64,000 nucleotides of DNA, taken from assembly GCA_035550315.1 (NCBI GenBank), contig DASZPL010000098.1:1-64000 (forward strand), given 5' to 3'. Below the pieces are notes generated by a model. That model was not told the origin of the DNA and did no database searches. It saw only the letters and a program-made list of their open reading frames with translations. Origin of the DNA: DASZPL01 sp035550315 (lineage in GTDB: Bacteria; Actinomycetota; Actinomycetes; JAFAQI01). This document shows, one piece after another, positions 62,021-64,000 of the stretch (positions are counted from its first letter, which is position 1; each line of letters begins with the position of its first letter). The translations under genes and the position numbers were made by a program.

Positions 62021-64000
62021 GTGGGGGTCGAGCAAGCGGGCGCCCGACGCTCGGCCGGCCTCATTGGCCGCGACGCCGAGTCGATGCGGCTGGCAGCGGC
62101 GATCCGCGCGGCACAAGACGGTCGCTCAGCTTGCGTCCTCCTTGTCGGCGAGGCGGGCGTCGGCAAGACCCGGCTGTTGACCGAAACGGCTACGTCCGCG
62201 CGCTCGGCAGGCATGGCTGTCTTCGTTGGTCGGGCGGCGATCGCTTCGCCGACCCCGTTTGGCGTCATCGCCGAGGCGTTGCGCTCATGGCACCGCAAGG
62301 TGCCGCTACGAACGGCGACTTCCCCGCTCGCCCGCGGCTTGCAGCTTGTCATTCCGGAATGGGCGCCGACTGGGGCCGAGCCCGGTCTGTCCGAGCCGCA
62401 GTTGCGATTGTTGGCCTTTGAGGGAGTAGTCCAGCTGCTGCGTGATGCCGCGTCCTCGCATGCTGGTGTGCTCGTCGTGCTCGACGACCTGCACGCAGCT
62501 GACCCGGAGAGCGTCGAAACGGCGCGATACCTCGCTGCCGCAGCGGTTGACGGAGTCTGCGTCATCGCTGGGATGCGGCGGTGGGAGGGAAGGCTGGCTG
62601 ACGAGCTCGTTCGTGGCCTCAGCCGAGACGAGGGCGCAGAGCTCATTGAGGTCGAACCGCTGGATCCGCCGGCGGTCGCGCAGTTGGTACAGGCCCTGAC
62701 AGGCGCGGCACCCCCCGCCGACTTCGTCGGCGAAATCATCACGCGCACAGATGGACTCCCGCTCTTGGTCGAGGAGATCGTTTCGGCGCACCTTCGGGCC
62801 GGCTCCATCGACATCACCAACCAGGCTCTCGTTTGGCGGGGTGATGCGGTCGCTGTGCCACGAACGGTGCGAGAGATGGTGTCCGCGCGCCTCGATCGGC
62901 TTGAGCCCGCGCACCGCGAGGTGATCTGCGCAGGCGCCATCCTTGGCGACTTTCGGCCCGACCTGCTGGCGGCCGTCAGCGAAGTTCCCGAGGTGGATGC
63001 CGCGATCGAGGCAGCTGCTCGGACGTCACTCCTTGATGTCTCCGGAGAGGTGGCGTTTCACCACGCCATTCTTCGCGAGGCCATTCTCGACTCGATTGGA
63101 ACGCAGGCGAAGGTCGATCTCCATCGTCGCGCCGCGACGGCGTTGGCCCGGCTCGGCGGCGACGACGCGCCGACGCTTGAGCGCCGTGCCCGCCATCACG
63201 AGGCACTCGGCGACGGCGACGAAGCCGCGCGGCTACTCACGGTCGCAGTGGGCCACCTGTTGCGATCGCACGCGTTGCTCGGCGCGGAGCAGCTGGCGCG
63301 GGCGGCGCTGGCGCAGGCGCTACATCCGGTGCGGCGAGTCGGTGCGTCCGATGCAATTGCAGAAGCGCTGGTCGCGCAGGGCCGGTGGACCGAGGCGCTG
63401 GAGGTTGATTCGGCGACGACGGCGGCGTACGGCGAGGATCCGCCGCGGCGACGGCGGATGGCACTCGCCGCGCTCGAGGCCGGGCGACCGGATTTCGCCG
63501 CAGAACTGATCGCATACGCCTTCGCGGCCGGCGACGAGACCCTCAGCTTGCTCATCCTCGACGGCCGCGAAGCGATCGTGACTGGCGACGCAGAGCGGAC
63601 GCTTCGCCGGGCCGACTTCGTGCTTGCGTCGAGCACGGCGGATATCGACGAGCGGCTTGCGGCGCTCGATCTGAAGGGCCGGGCATACGACTTTCTCGGT
63701 CGACGCGACCTTGCGGAAGCGGCATGGTGCGCTCTCGCTGCGCAGGCGTCGGCCAATGGGCGTACGCAAGCCGAGCTACGCGCGGCGGTGGCTCTTGGGA
63801 AGATCGAGCTGTTTGCCGGCAAGGCGGGCCATCGGCTGCGTGCGGCCGTCGAGTTGGCGCAGTCGGCAGGCGCCTTCGTCGAACTGGGATGGGCCGAGGA
63901 AAACCTCGCTATCGGGCTGTTGCTCGGCGGCGAGGTCGACGAGGCACTGCGGATCGTCGACGCCGCGATTGAACGTTGCCGCCGGCTGCGTCTCGACCAG
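62021..64000 (+). CDS. Large ATP-binding LuxR-type (LAL) regulator, N-terminal part, runs off the window
   Basis: The frame from GTG at 62021 is open to the last base: 660 residues without a stop. Walker A is GEAGVGKT (about residues 43-50), Walker B VLVVLDDLH (150-158), followed by an AAA/STAND-like region and tetratricopeptide-like helices (about residues 370 onward, such as ARRHHEALGDGDEAARLL). This is the layout of LAL regulators; the LuxR HTH expected at the C-terminus would lie beyond the window. It probably regulates a nearby gene cluster. Confidence 0.85.
   Translation, partial: MGVEQAGARRSAGLIGRDAESMRLAAAIRAAQDGRSACVLLVGEAGVGKTRLLTETATSARSAGMAVFVGRAAIASPTPFGVIAEALRSWHRKVPLRTATSPLARGLQLVIPEWAPTGAEPGLSEPQLRLLAFEGVVQLLRDAASSHAGVLVVLDDLHAADPESVETARYLAAAAVDGVCVIAGMRRWEGRLADELVRGLSRDEGAELIEVEPLDPPAVAQLVQALTGAAPPADFVGEIITRTDGLPLLVEEIVSAHLRAGSIDITNQALVWRGDAVAVPRTVREMVSARLDRLEPAHREVICAGAILGDFRPDLLAAVSEVPEVDAAIEAAARTSLLDVSGEVAFHHAILREAILDSIGTQAKVDLHRRAATALARLGGDDAPTLERRARHHEALGDGDEAARLLTVAVGHLLRSHALLGAEQLARAALAQALHPVRRVGASDAIAEALVAQGRWTEALEVDSATTAAYGEDPPRRRRMALAALEAGRPDFAAELIAYAFAAGDETLSLLILDGREAIVTGDAERTLRRADFVLASSTADIDERLAALDLKGRAYDFLGRRDLAEAAWCALAAQASANGRTQAELRAAVALGKIELFAGKAGHRLRAAVELAQSAGAFVELGWAEENLAIGLLLGGEVDEALRIVDAAIERCRRLRLDQ

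Overview
The window is a gene-dense, very GC-rich stretch of chromosome from an actinobacterium. The evidence is an ImuA/ImuB/DnaE2 mutasome operon behind an actinobacterial LexA box, an AccA1/AccD1-type acyl-CoA carboxylase pair, a WS/DGAT wax-ester synthase, a DUF3039 protein, PASTA and DUF4349 proteins, a luciferase-like oxidoreductase and frequent GTG starts. I cannot name genus or species. I saw no tRNA, rRNA, CRISPR array, prophage or transposase; it reads as core chromosome with scattered accessory genes.

Region by region. 1-3.1 kb: pyrimidine salvage (nucleobase permease, yeast-like cytosine deaminase, upp), then cysG. 3.0-5.9 kb: a short-chain dehydrogenase and a Crp/Fnr regulator divergent around a long inverted repeat, then moaA. 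5.9-11.2 kb (minus): dodecin, the tldD-tldE peptidase pair, a Baeyer-Villiger-type monooxygenase without a normal start codon, and a small unknown protein. 11.3-15 kb: DUF3039 protein, class II aldolase, SpoU methyltransferase, limonene-epoxide-hydrolase-like and VOC proteins, and a minus-strand pair of an HTH-PASTA protein and a tiny membrane protein. 15-20.3 kb: aldo/keto reductase, AccD1-AccA1 carboxylase and an HSD10-type dehydrogenase. 20.4-25.2 kb: DUF4349 membrane protein, secreted PI-PLC-like protein, luciferase-like oxidoreductase, and a lone AbiEi-like gene flanked by two related long hairpins. 25.3-28.9 kb (minus): acs, satP and a phosphotriesterase-like hydrolase, probably one operon. 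29-34.7 kb: TetR repressor divergent from a BVMO/wax-synthase pair, then cupredoxin, membrane protein, ECF sigma and anti-sigma genes. 34.8-40.9 kb: RsbW-like ATPase and the SOS mutasome operon. 40.8-50.1 kb: TSUP permease, Tat-exported phospholipase C-like enzyme, redox enzymes, two paralogous L,D-transpeptidases and small secreted proteins. 50.1-55.4 kb: a frameshifted DinB remnant, VOC and GNAT genes, and a CoA module (enoyl-CoA hydratase, acyl-CoA dehydrogenase, alpha/beta hydrolase, second acyl-CoA dehydrogenase). 55.4-64 kb: two paralogous secreted proteins, MerR regulator, RibD-like reductase, two methyltransferases and the start of a large LuxR-type ATPase regulator that runs off the window.

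Functionally, much of the window concerns acyl-CoA, acetate and lipid or ketone metabolism, stress-induced mutagenesis and cell-surface proteins. The less explained signals are the hairpin-flanked AbiEi-like gene, the two long inverted repeats in divergent promoter regions (both with 50-base spacers), the HTH-PASTA/membrane-protein pair, and two genes whose reading frames lack any ATG, GTG or TTG at the expected start.
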